Positions 8,443 to 16,076 of a stretch of 64,000 nt of DNA are shown here, piece after piece; position 1 is the first letter of the stretch; each line of letters starts with the position of its first letter. The DNA is from CALDTK01 sp965213735 (GTDB lineage: Bacteria; Bacteroidota; Bacteroidia; Chitinophagales; Saprospiraceae), in the NCBI GenBank assembly GCA_965213735.1, contig CBDCAB010000006.1, forward strand, positions 310,001-374,000, in the 5' to 3' direction. Under the pieces are notes generated by a model that was not told where the DNA came from, searched no databases, and saw nothing but the letters and a program-made list of their open reading frames with translations. Made by a program: the position numbers and the translations under genes.

Positions 8443-8813
8443 GTGGAGGCGAAAGGAACGCTCAGCAGCAGGTGGAGCGGCCTTGTGTATGGCTTCAGCA
8501 GCACTTGTTGGGCACGGAAATTTTCGTCGAAACCGTCAGCTGAATGTACCTGGATTCAGGGAGGTAAATGTGGTGGTTTGCTAATCGCCTGAAGGTGTGG
8601 AAGTTGGCCTTCGATTACGATTTAGCGAAAAGAATATATGAGAAATTGGCCATTTGAGTAGGCTATTGCCCGCTGATTTCCGCACCTTAGCCCTGCGCCA
8701 AAAAGCCAACCCGCGCTAGCGAGGTGGCTCTAAAGTGGTCCATTTGGCAGGATCCGCGCTTACTGATACAGTCAACAAAAACTCTTCATCGGAAACTCTT
8801 GACCAACGAGAGC
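8443..8813. other. Intergenic region upstream of dnaA
   Basis: No gene, RNA or repeat could be recognised. I looked for DnaA boxes (TTATCCACA or TTATNCACA and complements) and AT-rich 13-mers and saw none, so it does not look like oriC. A reading frame in phase with dnaA is open from 8724 but does not resemble the DnaA N-terminus. Confidence 0.6.
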
Positions 8814-10211
8814 ATGGGAAAAGACTGTACACATGTGTGGGACCAGTGTCTGCACACAATTCGAGAAAATGTCAGCGAGCAAACGTTTCGTACGTGGTTC
8901 CAACCTATACGAGCGGTTGGGCTTCGCGAGCAGGCACTTACCGTACAGATTCCCAACCGATTCTTCTACGAGATGCTCGAGGAGCACTATGTGGCCGTAC
9001 TACGAACCGCGATTCGTCGCGAACTCGGACCTAGCGGTCGGTTGGAGTATCAAATTGTCGTGAAAAAACCTGAAGTCGTGGATGCACTCACAGCAGCCGG
9101 AGCGAATAACGCCGGCACAACCCAAGACAACGCTATTGTCAACCCTTTCGTGATCCCTGGGATCCGCAAGCAGCGACTCAACCCCCACCTCAATCCGGAG
9201 CATACGTTCGATACCTACGTGGAGGGCGACTGCAACCGTCTGGCTCGTACCGCCGGTCAGAGTGTAGCCAAACGTCCTGGCACTACTGCCTTCAACCCCC
9301 TCGTGATCTATGGGGAGGTAGGCCTTGGCAAAACCCACCTCGCGGGTGCAATCGGCAACGAGATACTCGCCAACTTCCCCGACAAGCGCGTGCTCTACTG
9401 CCAGGCAGAGGAATTTACCAACCAGATGATTCACGCTATCCGCGAGAACACCATCGGCGAACTCACCGCTTTCTACCAATCGATGGATGTGCTCATTATG
9501 GATGACATCCAGTTTTTTGCCGGGAAGGAGAAGACGCAGAAAATCTTCTTTCACATGTTCAACCAGCTGCACCAAAACCGCAAGCAAATCGTGTTGACCA
9601 GTGACAAGGCGCCCAAAGATCTCGATGGTATGGAGCGTCGCCTCATCAGCCGCTTTAAGTGGGGCTTAACCGCCGACCTACAGAAGCCGGACATCGAAAC
9701 TCGCATGGCAATTCTTACCAACCGTGCCGCAGCTGATGGTGTCTCTGTGCCCAACGAGGTAGCTGAGTACGTCTGCCACAACGTTGATGAAAGCATACGC
9801 GAACTCGAAGGTGCGATTGTGAGCCTTGTAGGCAGAGCTGAATTGCTTGATCGCAACATCGATCTCGATCTTGCCAAGCAGGTGGTAGGCTCTACTATTC
9901 AGCGGGGTGCGCGGGAGATATCTGTCGAGAGTATACTCGAATTGGTCTGTGAGTACTTTAATGTTTCAGCCGACCTGGTGCGGGGACAGACGCGTAAGCG
10001 CCACATTGTGGTTGCTCGTCAAATTAGCATGTACCTCGCCAAGGAGCACACGGACTGCTCGCTCAAAAAGATTGGTTCCCACTTCGGCAACCGCGACCAC
10101 TCGACCGTTATTTATTCCTGTCGTACGGTGCGTGATTTGATGGATACGGATGAGGCATTTTTAGCGTCCGTCAATGAAGTGGAGAAGCGCGTGAAGATGA
10201 ACCTTGGCTAA
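8814..10211 (+). CDS. dnaA: Chromosomal replication initiator protein DnaA
   Basis: Binds DnaA boxes and opens oriC. The 465-residue protein shows all four domains: domain I (CLHTIRENVSEQTFRTWFQPI), a short variable linker, the AAA+ domain with Walker A GEVGLGKTHL (about residue 167) and Walker B VLIMDDIQFF (about 225), and the C-terminal DNA-binding signature CSLKKIGSHFGNRDHSTVIY (about 415-435). The ATG at 8814 starts the domain I homology; an earlier in-frame ATG at 8724 would add 30 residues with no resemblance to the family. dnaN is not adjacent; two tRNA genes follow instead. No origin was found around it, in line with many Bacteroidota where dnaA and oriC are apart. Confidence 0.97.
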   Translation: MGKDCTHVWDQCLHTIRENVSEQTFRTWFQPIRAVGLREQALTVQIPNRFFYEMLEEHYVAVLRTAIRRELGPSGRLEYQIVVKKPEVVDALTAAGANNAGTTQDNAIVNPFVIPGIRKQRLNPHLNPEHTFDTYVEGDCNRLARTAGQSVAKRPGTTAFNPLVIYGEVGLGKTHLAGAIGNEILANFPDKRVLYCQAEEFTNQMIHAIRENTIGELTAFYQSMDVLIMDDIQFFAGKEKTQKIFFHMFNQLHQNRKQIVLTSDKAPKDLDGMERRLISRFKWGLTADLQKPDIETRMAILTNRAAADGVSVPNEVAEYVCHNVDESIRELEGAIVSLVGRAELLDRNIDLDLAKQVVGSTIQRGAREISVESILELVCEYFNVSADLVRGQTRKRHIVVARQISMYLAKEHTDCSLKKIGSHFGNRDHSTVIYSCRTVRDLMDTDEAFLASVNEVEKRVKMNLG

Positions 10212-10235
10212 TCCTGCTCGGTGGCGCACATTTAG

Positions 10236-10267
10236 TTTGCACAGTGATTAGGAGGTGACTACTTTTG
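10236..10267 (+). promoter_or_regulatory. Promoter of the tRNA-Ser/tRNA-Pro unit
   Basis: TTTG (10236-10239), a 20-base spacer and TACTTTTG (10260-10267) match the Bacteroidota vegetative promoter consensus exactly. Transcription would start about 30 bases before tRNA-Ser. Confidence 0.75.
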
Positions 10268-10302
10268 CGTCGCTTTAGAAAAATGTTTCTGAAGGATCGC
10301 CT

Positions 10303-10387
10303 GGAGACGTGGGTGAGTGGCTGAAACCAGTAGTTTGCTAAACTGCCGTACCTCCGGGTACCGCGGGTTCGAATCCCGCCGTCTCCG
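10303..10387 (+). tRNA. tRNA-Ser (anticodon GCT)
   Basis: Acceptor stem GGAGACG pairs with CGTCTCC (10380-10386) with discriminator G. The anticodon loop TTGCTAA is closed by GTAGT/ACTGC (one wobble pair). A variable arm with the stem CGTACC/GGTACCG-type pairing precedes the T arm GCGGGTTCGAATCCCGC, as expected for a class II serine tRNA. CCA is not encoded. Confidence 0.96.
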
Positions 10388-10439
10388 CAGCGCCTTTGCT
10401 TTTTGGCAAGGCTTGTTGAATATTTGCTTTCGAGCACCT

Positions 10440-10512
10440 CGGGGTGTGGCGCAGCTGGTAGCGCGCGCGGTTTGGGACCGCGAGGTCGCTGGTTCGAACC
10501 CAGTCACCCCGA
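10440..10512 (+). tRNA. tRNA-Pro (anticodon TGG)
   Basis: Acceptor CGGGGTG pairs with CACCCCG (10505-10511), discriminator A. Anticodon loop TTTGGGA is closed by a perfect CGCGG/CCGCG stem and the T arm reads CTGGTTCGAACCCAG. CCA is not encoded. It lies 52 bases after tRNA-Ser and shares its terminator. Confidence 0.96.
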
Positions 10513-10521
10513 CATCAATTG

Positions 10522-10558
10522 CCCTCGTCTGGTTTATGATCAGGCGAGGGTTTTTTTT
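10522..10558 (+). terminator. Rho-independent terminator after the tRNA genes
   Basis: CCCTCGTCTG (10522-10531) pairs with CAGGCGAGGG (10541-10550) across a 9-base loop and is followed by eight T. Confidence 0.92.
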
Positions 10559-10570
10559 GCCCAGCCCCCA

Positions 10571-10594
10571 CCTGACAACAATATTGTGGTCAGG
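10571..10594. repeat. 24-bp palindrome, CCTGACCAC family, solitary copy
   Basis: Left arm CCTGACAACAAT, right arm ATTGTGGTCAGG: complementary except for one base. The same palindrome sits at the start of both 215-bp repeat arrays (19498 and 57049). The remaining 10595-10803 stretch shows no gene. Confidence 0.75.
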
Positions 10595-10803
10595 CCAGCC
10601 CGTGTGCCCACTGCGAGGCCAAACAAAGTGGCTGAACACAGGTTGGACCTAACCGGCCCACTGAGGGCAACATAGCACAAAGTTATTTCCGATTACACGT
10701 GCTTTAGCGTGCATAGCTGTGCATTACGAAAGCTGCAAACACATGCTAGGGTAGGGCGGCATGGCAGGTCTTAGAGTACCATCTAGATAAGCGCTTACCT
10801 TGC

Positions 10804-10942
10804 GCCGCAGGCTCACCCGACCGCCGGAGGCAGAGCGCCGCAGGCTATTCCCGCCGGAGGCTCTTGCGCCGCAGGCTACTCCACCGCCGGAGGCTCTTCA
10901 GCGCCGGAGGCAACGCGCCGCAGGCAATTCAGCGCCGCAGGC
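10804..10942 (+). repeat. Alternating GCCGCAGGC / GCCGGAGGC repeat beside the sigma-factor gene
   Basis: Five GCCGCAGGC (10804, 10837, 10868, 10917, 10934) and four GCCGGAGGC (10823, 10853, 10886, 10903) with spacers of 4-10 bases. It ends six bases before the stop codon of the leftward sigma-factor gene. Same family as 7103-7190, in the opposite orientation. Confidence 0.85.
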
Positions 10943-10948
10943 TCCTCC

Positions 10949-11452
10949 CTACCCCCTCTCCAACGCAGCCCGCAAATGCCGCCGAGCCAGGAAAATTCGC
11001 GTGCGCACAGTGGCAGGAGGAATACCTAAATAATTCGCAATGTCTAAATAGCTCATGCCCTGATAGAACATCGCAAAAGGAATACGTAAACTCGGATCCA
11101 TATCAGCGACGAGTTGCTGCAGCGCGCGAAGGGTATAGGTAGCTGTTCTTTGCTGCTCATGACTTCTATTAGTTGGCGGCTCAGAAGCAAAGCTTTCTGT
11201 GGGTTGGCCCGACAGCTGCACGTTGGCTGAGGTTTTGGCGTAAGCTGACTCGTACATGCTCTTCATAATGCTAAAGGTCCAGGCCTTGAAGTTCTGTCCC
11301 CTAGCAAATCGCTCCCGCCAGGCAAAAGCTTGCGAAGCAGTATCATGAAGCAGGCTGTCCGCTTGCACAGGATTGCGCGTTAAGTTTTGCGCCAGCTGTA
11401 ACAGCACTTTCTCTACCCTCTCAAATTCTGAGCTAAACTCGAGACTCGTCAT
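10949..11452 (-). CDS. ECF-type RNA polymerase sigma factor
   Basis: A 167-residue sigma-70-family protein that would redirect RNA polymerase to a specific promoter set. Region 2 covers about residues 10-75 (LLHDTASQAFAWRERFARGQNFKAWTFSIM in order), and region 4 is clear at the C-terminus (MSYLDIANYLGIPPATVRTR, then RRHLRAAL), the helix-turn-helix that reads the -35 element. The frame is open to 11494, but MTSLEFSSEF at 11452 fits the family start better. No anti-sigma gene is adjacent, so it is probably a free-standing ECF factor. A 16/17 copy of the recurrent 17-mer lies in its codons (11231-11247). Its target genes cannot be inferred. Confidence 0.85.
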   Translation of the reverse strand: MTSLEFSSEFERVEKVLLQLAQNLTRNPVQADSLLHDTASQAFAWRERFARGQNFKAWTFSIMKSMYESAYAKTSANVQLSGQPTESFASEPPTNRSHEQQRTATYTLRALQQLVADMDPSLRIPFAMFYQGMSYLDIANYLGIPPATVRTRIFLARRHLRAALERG

Positions 11453-11829
11453 TTTTGTGAGTTTGCATGTGATGGATGTATTGGGACAGACCATGGCCGA
11501 AGAATCACCTGAAGCATTCCAGTACCAGCTCGCTGCGAATATGCAAAAGGAGTGTTATAAAGAGAAACCAACCTTGCACTTGCTTCGCCAAAGCAAGCTA
11601 CTGTAAATTATTGAGCTACAAGGATTTGTTGTGAACTTTTCTGCACGGATTTAAAGCCATAAGCCAGGTCGTGAGCCAAAATTATTCTGTTTTGAGCAAG
11701 AGCAGACTGCCTAACTGTACTTCTATTGAACCTAAGCTTAGGTGTAACACCACCCAGGTAACGCTCCCTAGCTGTCTTTGAACCCTGGCTTGGAACAACT
11801 GTGTTACTTGCACCGAAACTTCGCATCCG
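11453..11829. other. Intergenic region between the sigma factor and mscS
   Basis: No convincing gene. There is a 7-bp perfect hairpin (11579-11585 with 11591-11597), a forward mini-ORF from the ATG at 11494 (37 codons, ending 11606) with no recognisable features, and a leftward open frame running into mscS that I do not accept. Confidence 0.5.
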
Positions 11830-12756
11830 ATGCTCGATACGATCAACAATGCCTTCCGGGAACTTCAAGAGAAGTTTGTCGTGTGGTTTAAGGACATCAT
11901 CCTGCTGCTGCCCAACCTGGTCATCGCCCTACTGATCGTCACTGCCGGCTGGTACATCGCCAAGTATGTGTACAATCTGGTGCACCGCCTGCTGATGCGC
12001 GCGAGTGGCTCACACAATGTCGCCCAGCTGGTGGGCAGCATCTCCCGTGTGCTCGTGATCGGCATAGGTCTTTTCATCGCCTTGAGTGTACTCGGACTGA
12101 GTGGGGTAGTAGCCTCAGGTTTGGCTGGTGCCGGTATCGTGGGCCTCGCGATTGGCTTTGCCTTGCAAGACCCGCTCGCCAACCTCTTTAGCGGCATCAT
12201 GATGTCGGTTAAAGAACTCTATCGGACAGGCGACCTCGTAGAGACCAACGGTCACTTCGGCATTATCCAGGGAATCACCCTTCGCACCACACTCATCAAA
12301 ACCCTGCAAGGACAGGAAGTAGCTATTCCCAATAAAGATGTGCTGCAAAGTCCGCTGATCAACTATACGACCAATGGCGTGCGCAGGGTCGACATCGATT
12401 TTGGCGTGAGCTACGGCGACGACCTCGTGAAGGTGAAGCGAGTTGCGATGGCTGCCATCACGGAGAGAGTGAAGTACGATGACTCCAAACAAGTGGAGGT
12501 ATTTTTCAAAGAATTCGGAGACTCCTCTATTAATGGTGTCTTACGCTTTTGGCAGAACATCACGGCCCAGAAAGACTACCTCAGCGCCAAGAGTGAAGCC
12601 ATCATTGCAATTAAGCAGGCCTTTGATGAGGCTGATATCATGATTCCATTCCCGATCCGCACGCTCGACTTTGGCATCCGTGGCGGCGAGAAGCTGTCGG
12701 AGATGCAACTCAACACGAAATCCTTCAACGGGCAAAAGGATTCTGAACGGGCCTGA
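11830..12756 (+). CDS. mscS: Small-conductance mechanosensitive channel MscS
   Basis: Opens under membrane tension to release solutes during hypo-osmotic shock. The 308-residue protein has three membrane helices (about 20-50, 70-95 and 100-135). The third is the Gly/Ala-rich pore helix (GVVASGLAGAGIVGLAIGFA) leading into LQDPLANLFSGIMM, the hallmark of MscS. The beta domain follows (GDLVETNGHFGIIQGITLRTT) and the vestibule contains VAIPNKDVLQSPLINYT. Length and order match the minimal E. coli-type channel. It begins a rightward run with YtxH, holin-like and YqjK-like genes, consistent with an envelope or osmotic stress role. Confidence 0.95.
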   Translation: MLDTINNAFRELQEKFVVWFKDIILLLPNLVIALLIVTAGWYIAKYVYNLVHRLLMRASGSHNVAQLVGSISRVLVIGIGLFIALSVLGLSGVVASGLAGAGIVGLAIGFALQDPLANLFSGIMMSVKELYRTGDLVETNGHFGIIQGITLRTTLIKTLQGQEVAIPNKDVLQSPLINYTTNGVRRVDIDFGVSYGDDLVKVKRVAMAAITERVKYDDSKQVEVFFKEFGDSSINGVLRFWQNITAQKDYLSAKSEAIIAIKQAFDEADIMIPFPIRTLDFGIRGGEKLSEMQLNTKSFNGQKDSERA

Positions 12757-12844
12757 ACGGATTAGCCGAAGGTGACATACTTCTGGTAGATGGCAGACAA
12801 ATCTCAATCTGCCTACACCTCACAACCCACTAAAGTTAACCATC

Positions 12845-13264
12845 ATGAATAATCGCAACAGCAATAACAACAGCGGCGGCGGACTCTTCACTTTCCTCGT
12901 AGGTATTGCTGCCGGCGCGGCAGCAGGCTACTACCTCTCCACCGAAGAAGGTCGGCGTATGCGCACCCGTTTGGCTGAGCGTACACAAGAATTGCGATCT
13001 GAAGCAACCCAATACGCTCGTACTACCTCAGAGCGGGTCAACGAAAATCTAGGCAAGGCAGTCAACCAAGGAAAATCCTACGTTAATGATCTCACCGAAA
13101 CGGTGAAGACACGCGTGGATGACCTCAACACCAGCGCCCGCCAAACAATGGATAAAACAAGCGGCTCCTTCCAAGAAGGTATCGCTCGTGGCAAAGCCAA
13201 GCTCGACCAGCAGAAGTCAGACATCGATCACCTCGTTCAGGACCCTGCGAAAAAGGAGAAGTAA
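12845..13264 (+). CDS. YtxH domain-containing stress protein
   Basis: A 139-residue protein with an Asn/Ser/Gly N-terminus, a single Gly/Ala-rich membrane helix (about residues 14-31, LFTFLVGIAAGAAAGYYLS) and the YtxH hallmark STEEGRRMR directly after it. The rest is a long amphipathic helix rich in Arg, Glu, Thr and Gln, similar to LEA/apolipoprotein-like stress proteins. In Bacillus ytxH is a general-stress gene; the function in Bacteroidota is unproven. It lies 88 bases after mscS, and the strong hairpin at 13273-13313 separates it from the next gene. Confidence 0.85.
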   Translation: MNNRNSNNNSGGGLFTFLVGIAAGAAAGYYLSTEEGRRMRTRLAERTQELRSEATQYARTTSERVNENLGKAVNQGKSYVNDLTETVKTRVDDLNTSARQTMDKTSGSFQEGIARGKAKLDQQKSDIDHLVQDPAKKEK

Positions 13265-13272
13265 ACCACGCA

Positions 13273-13313
13273 AGCAGCCCTGCCTATCGCCACTGCGCAC
13301 ACGCAGGGCTGCT
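13273..13313 (+). terminator. Hairpin between the YtxH and holin-like genes
   Basis: AGCAGCCCTGC (13273-13283) pairs perfectly with GCAGGGCTGCT (13303-13313). The following CATCCTTTTGT gives only a weak T-tract, so it may act as a partial terminator or an mRNA stabiliser. Confidence 0.6.
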
Positions 13314-13348
13314 CATCCTTTTGTATTCTGTCTTCGCGCCCCACCGAA

Positions 13349-13738
13349 ATGAAGCATCAAGAACTATTAGCCACTGCCGGTGAGACATTAGCTTATGCCG
13401 AGGATTACCTCGATACCCGCATCGAGCTGCTCAAGCTCACCGCAGCAGAAAAAGGCTCACTCACCGCAGCAAATGTGCTAGCTGGTGTAGTGGTAGCCTT
13501 TCTTGGCACATTCGCCCTAATGTGTTTTACCGTCACCCTCGCCATCCTCATCGGAGATGCCTTAGGTAGTATAGCCCTAGGCTACGCTATCATGGGGCTC
13601 ATCTACGCCATCATTGCGGTGGTGCTGTTCGTGATGCGTAAAAAAATCTTGGTGCAGCCTATCCTGAAATCTCTCATCAACTCACTCTTCAAAGACCAGC
13701 AACAAGCAGATGGAAAGCGACCCCAGACTACTGCGTGA
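13349..13738 (+). CDS. Phage-holin family / YqjE-like membrane protein
   Basis: A 129-residue inner-membrane protein: an N-terminal amphipathic helix (ETLAYAEDYLDTRIELLKLTAAEK, about 12-36, given here in order), then two membrane helices (about 40-72 and 75-103) ending in the basic RKK. This arrangement is that of the Holin-X/YqjE family. Despite the name such chromosomal genes are not lysis genes; in E. coli yqjE sits with yqjD and yqjK in a stress-induced operon. Here too it lies between a YtxH/YqjD-like and a YqjK-like gene, and overlaps the next gene by 29 bases. Confidence 0.8.
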   Translation: MKHQELLATAGETLAYAEDYLDTRIELLKLTAAEKGSLTAANVLAGVVVAFLGTFALMCFTVTLAILIGDALGSIALGYAIMGLIYAIIAVVLFVMRKKILVQPILKSLINSLFKDQQQADGKRPQTTA

Positions 13739-14222
13739 TCCGCAGAGAATCGACACACTCAATCAATTGGAAATAGCCAAGCGGCGTGCAGAAATAAACG
13801 CTTCGCAAGACCGCTTGCTGCTGCAAAACAACCTATCTGAGATAAAAGAAAAAGGTCCGCAGGTTATACTAAAAACTATAGTATTGCCCATTGCCGCAGT
13901 CGGAGTAGGCCTCTATGCCGTCTCAAAAGTCGTCGGGAGCCTTACGCGTGATGATTCGCGTGCTTACTACTACGAGCCGGACTACGATTACGAGTCAGAG
14001 CACCAACCCACCTATCCTGATAATGCGCCTGCACCGCGTGCCATACCAGTAGCCGCGAAGCCGAAGCGCTCACTCACCACCAAACTCATCACCATTCTAC
14101 CTCTGGCTATTAAAGCCACTAAAATGGGTGTGAGCTATCTGGAGAAAAACGGGACGCGCGTGCCTACTGTCTTGCATGATCTACTCTCAGGACCTGGCGT
14201 TAGCGCTCAACAGAAAGCCTAG
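13710..14222 (+). CDS. YqjK-like protein, unknown function
   Basis: A 170-residue protein that begins inside the holin-like gene (29-base overlap), implying translational coupling. The N-terminal 50 residues form a charged helix (LEIAKRRAEINASQDRLLLQ), followed by one membrane helix (about 52-73, VILKTIVLPIAAVGVGLYAV), a Tyr/Asp/Pro-rich linker and a C-terminal Lys-rich helical part. The order YtxH - YqjE - this gene resembles the E. coli yqjD-yqjE-yqjK group, which is the basis for the name; sequence similarity is weak. A small hairpin (14221-14244) follows the stop. Confidence 0.6.
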   Translation: MESDPRLLRDPQRIDTLNQLEIAKRRAEINASQDRLLLQNNLSEIKEKGPQVILKTIVLPIAAVGVGLYAVSKVVGSLTRDDSRAYYYEPDYDYESEHQPTYPDNAPAPRAIPVAAKPKRSLTTKLITILPLAIKATKMGVSYLEKNGTRVPTVLHDLLSGPGVSAQQKA

Positions 14223-14334
14223 CAGCAAGCTCAACTTGGCTGCTAATATGTAATGTTGCCGGGAAAGTAGCGTTACAAAAATATTCTAGTGCATCTTGCG
14301 CCTCTAGCTGGGCAACAAACCAGCCCAGCAACAG

Positions 14335-15363
14335 ATGCCAACTTATGAAATTGCCGGTCAGCCATTCGAGCTTGACCAAAGGCTCCCCTCGCTGCTCAAG
14401 GCTGATGGGGATATGTTCTGCGGGTTTACAAAATACGATGTTCTAGCTTCAGTCGGATCAGGAAGCGTTTATTTACAGAAGTTCGCATCCGGGTGTTATC
14501 ATATCTACTTCAATGTGCGCTTGGATGAGGTTAGCACATTTCAGTTTACCGAAGCTGAAGCCCAAACTACTCACAGTCTATCTTCCATACGAGGATCAAC
14601 TAATTTGATTATTGGAAAGAACTCTTACGAAGAGGATGTTAGGGAGCACTGTAATGTGGTTTTCAGAGGCTACGATGGAGGTGGATTCCAGATAAAACTT
14701 ACACCTCACACAAAATATCGGGTGAGTCTCATCCATCTTGGACGCTTTTTAATTGAGGACCTAGTGCAGCCTTACTGTGAAACGCAGTTGTCGTTTCTCT
14801 TGCCTGAGCAAGGGGATAAAGCTCAAAAGGTATGTTGCCTCGGACCGGTGGCCAGCTTTAATACCTCCTTCATTGTCAACGCCACCTTCACTTCTAAACT
14901 CCTGGGCGTTGCCCGTACCGCCTACATCCACGGCAAAACAATGGAGGTTGTAGCCTTGCAATTAGACTTAGCAGAGCGTATCTTCAATGGCGAGGCATAT
15001 ACCGGTCCACTTTCTGAACAAGAAGTGCAACTTGCACTACGTGCGCGAGATATTATTATGATTCAATATGCTGATGACCTAACCATTCGCTCGCTCAGTA
15101 AGCAACTAGCAACGAATCAGCAAAAATTGAAGACAGTTTTTAAATCATTTTTTGATATCACTATCAATCGCTACATAAAAAAGGTTCGCATAGAAGTTGC
15201 CAAATCTCTGCTGCTATCGGGTCAATATACAGTCGGTGAAGCCTCGACTGCGGTAGGATATGCCAATCAAAGCCATTTCGCCGCACGGTTTAAGGAGATC
15301 GTTGGCGTTAATCCAAGCGAACTGCTTAATCGCTCTTCCTTCGAGCTACCCGACCAAGACTGA
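14335..15363 (+). CDS. AraC-family transcriptional regulator
   Basis: A 342-residue DNA-binding regulator. The C-terminal 100 residues form the double helix-turn-helix of AraC/XylS: LTIRSLSKQLATNQQKLKTV, then RIEVAKSLLLSGQYTVGEAS and the signature VGYANQSHFAARFKEIVGVN near residues 300-320. The N-terminal 220 residues resemble no ligand-binding domain I can name. The region is less GC-rich and uses rarer codons than its neighbours, which could indicate later acquisition. It stands alone between the YqjK-like gene and a lipoprotein gene; targets are unknown. Confidence 0.9.
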   Translation: MPTYEIAGQPFELDQRLPSLLKADGDMFCGFTKYDVLASVGSGSVYLQKFASGCYHIYFNVRLDEVSTFQFTEAEAQTTHSLSSIRGSTNLIIGKNSYEEDVREHCNVVFRGYDGGGFQIKLTPHTKYRVSLIHLGRFLIEDLVQPYCETQLSFLLPEQGDKAQKVCCLGPVASFNTSFIVNATFTSKLLGVARTAYIHGKTMEVVALQLDLAERIFNGEAYTGPLSEQEVQLALRARDIIMIQYADDLTIRSLSKQLATNQQKLKTVFKSFFDITINRYIKKVRIEVAKSLLLSGQYTVGEASTAVGYANQSHFAARFKEIVGVNPSELLNRSSFELPDQD

Positions 15364-15460
15364 TGTGCGCTATGTGCAGAACTTACTAGCTAATCATGAA
15401 CGTGGGTCGTGAACAGAATCGACTCAGGTGCAGTTGTGCCTAGCAACAACAAGCAAACTC

Positions 15461-15988
15461 ATGTTTTTTCTCAAGAAATCCCTCCTTTTCAGCGCCGTAG
15501 CCACGGCTATGCTTTTCGTCGCCTGCAACGATGGCCGCGATACAAGCGAAGCAATTGAAAACGATGTAGAGGCCGCAGCCAATCGTACATCCGACGCCCT
15601 CGACCGGGCCGGCGATGATATTCGCGATGGTGCCAACGCACTTGGCAACCGCATCGAATATCGCTACGATCGCACTAAAGTCAACGTCGAGAACACTACC
15701 CGCGATCTCCACGAAGACCTTCGTGAAGCAGGTGGCTACGTCAACTACCGCCTCGAGGAGCTCGAGCGCGACATGGAGAATGCCACTGGCAACGCTCGTG
15801 CAGAAATGCAAGAGGAGTACAACGAACTCCGTATGGCTGGCCGTGATATTGATCGCGACCTTAACCAATTCGGTAACGAAGTGGAGCGCGATTGGGATAA
15901 CTTCGAGCGCCGCACCCGCGCTTACCTTGGCGACCTCGACCTGGATATCGATCTCGACGATGACCGCCGCGACTATGATCTAGACTAA
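15461..15988 (+). CDS. Acidic coiled-coil lipoprotein, unknown function
   Basis: A 175-residue lipoprotein: signal sequence with lipobox LFVAC (Cys at about residue 22). The mature part is a long helical, highly charged chain with repeating Asp/Glu/Arg/Asn heptad-like patterns (TSDALDRAGDDIRDGAN, REAGGYVNYRLEELERDME) and an extremely acidic C-terminus (DLDLDIDLDDD). This suggests a periplasmic coiled coil, perhaps cation-binding. The ATG at 15461 was preferred to an open start at 15428 because it gives a normal lipoprotein signal. A terminator hairpin follows. Confidence 0.75.
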   Translation: MFFLKKSLLFSAVATAMLFVACNDGRDTSEAIENDVEAAANRTSDALDRAGDDIRDGANALGNRIEYRYDRTKVNVENTTRDLHEDLREAGGYVNYRLEELERDMENATGNARAEMQEEYNELRMAGRDIDRDLNQFGNEVERDWDNFERRTRAYLGDLDLDIDLDDDRRDYDLD

Positions 15989-16012
15989 GAGGTATTTCCC
16001 CTCTTAATATGG

Positions 16013-16042
16013 AAGGGCTTTCGACTAGTGTCGGGAGCCCTT
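16013..16042 (+). terminator. Terminator hairpin after the lipoprotein gene
   Basis: AAGGGCT (16013-16019) pairs with AGCCCTT (16036-16042), with inner CGAC/GTCG pairs around a TAGT loop, followed by TTCCTTATTT. Confidence 0.7.
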
Positions 16043-16076
16043 TCCTTATTTGCATACCTTAGTTTGCCTATCACCA

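Noticed and set aside
10800..11142. Arg/Pro-rich ORFs over the GC-rich 9-mer repeat
   Set aside because: Low-complexity translation of the repeat; overlaps the real sigma-factor gene on the other strand.
11608..11868. Leftward 86-codon ORF between the sigma factor and mscS
   Set aside because: Overlaps the start of mscS, has no recognisable domain and no plausible promoter.
13349..13738. Prophage holin
   Set aside because: No other phage genes are near; sequence and context fit chromosomal YqjE-like proteins.
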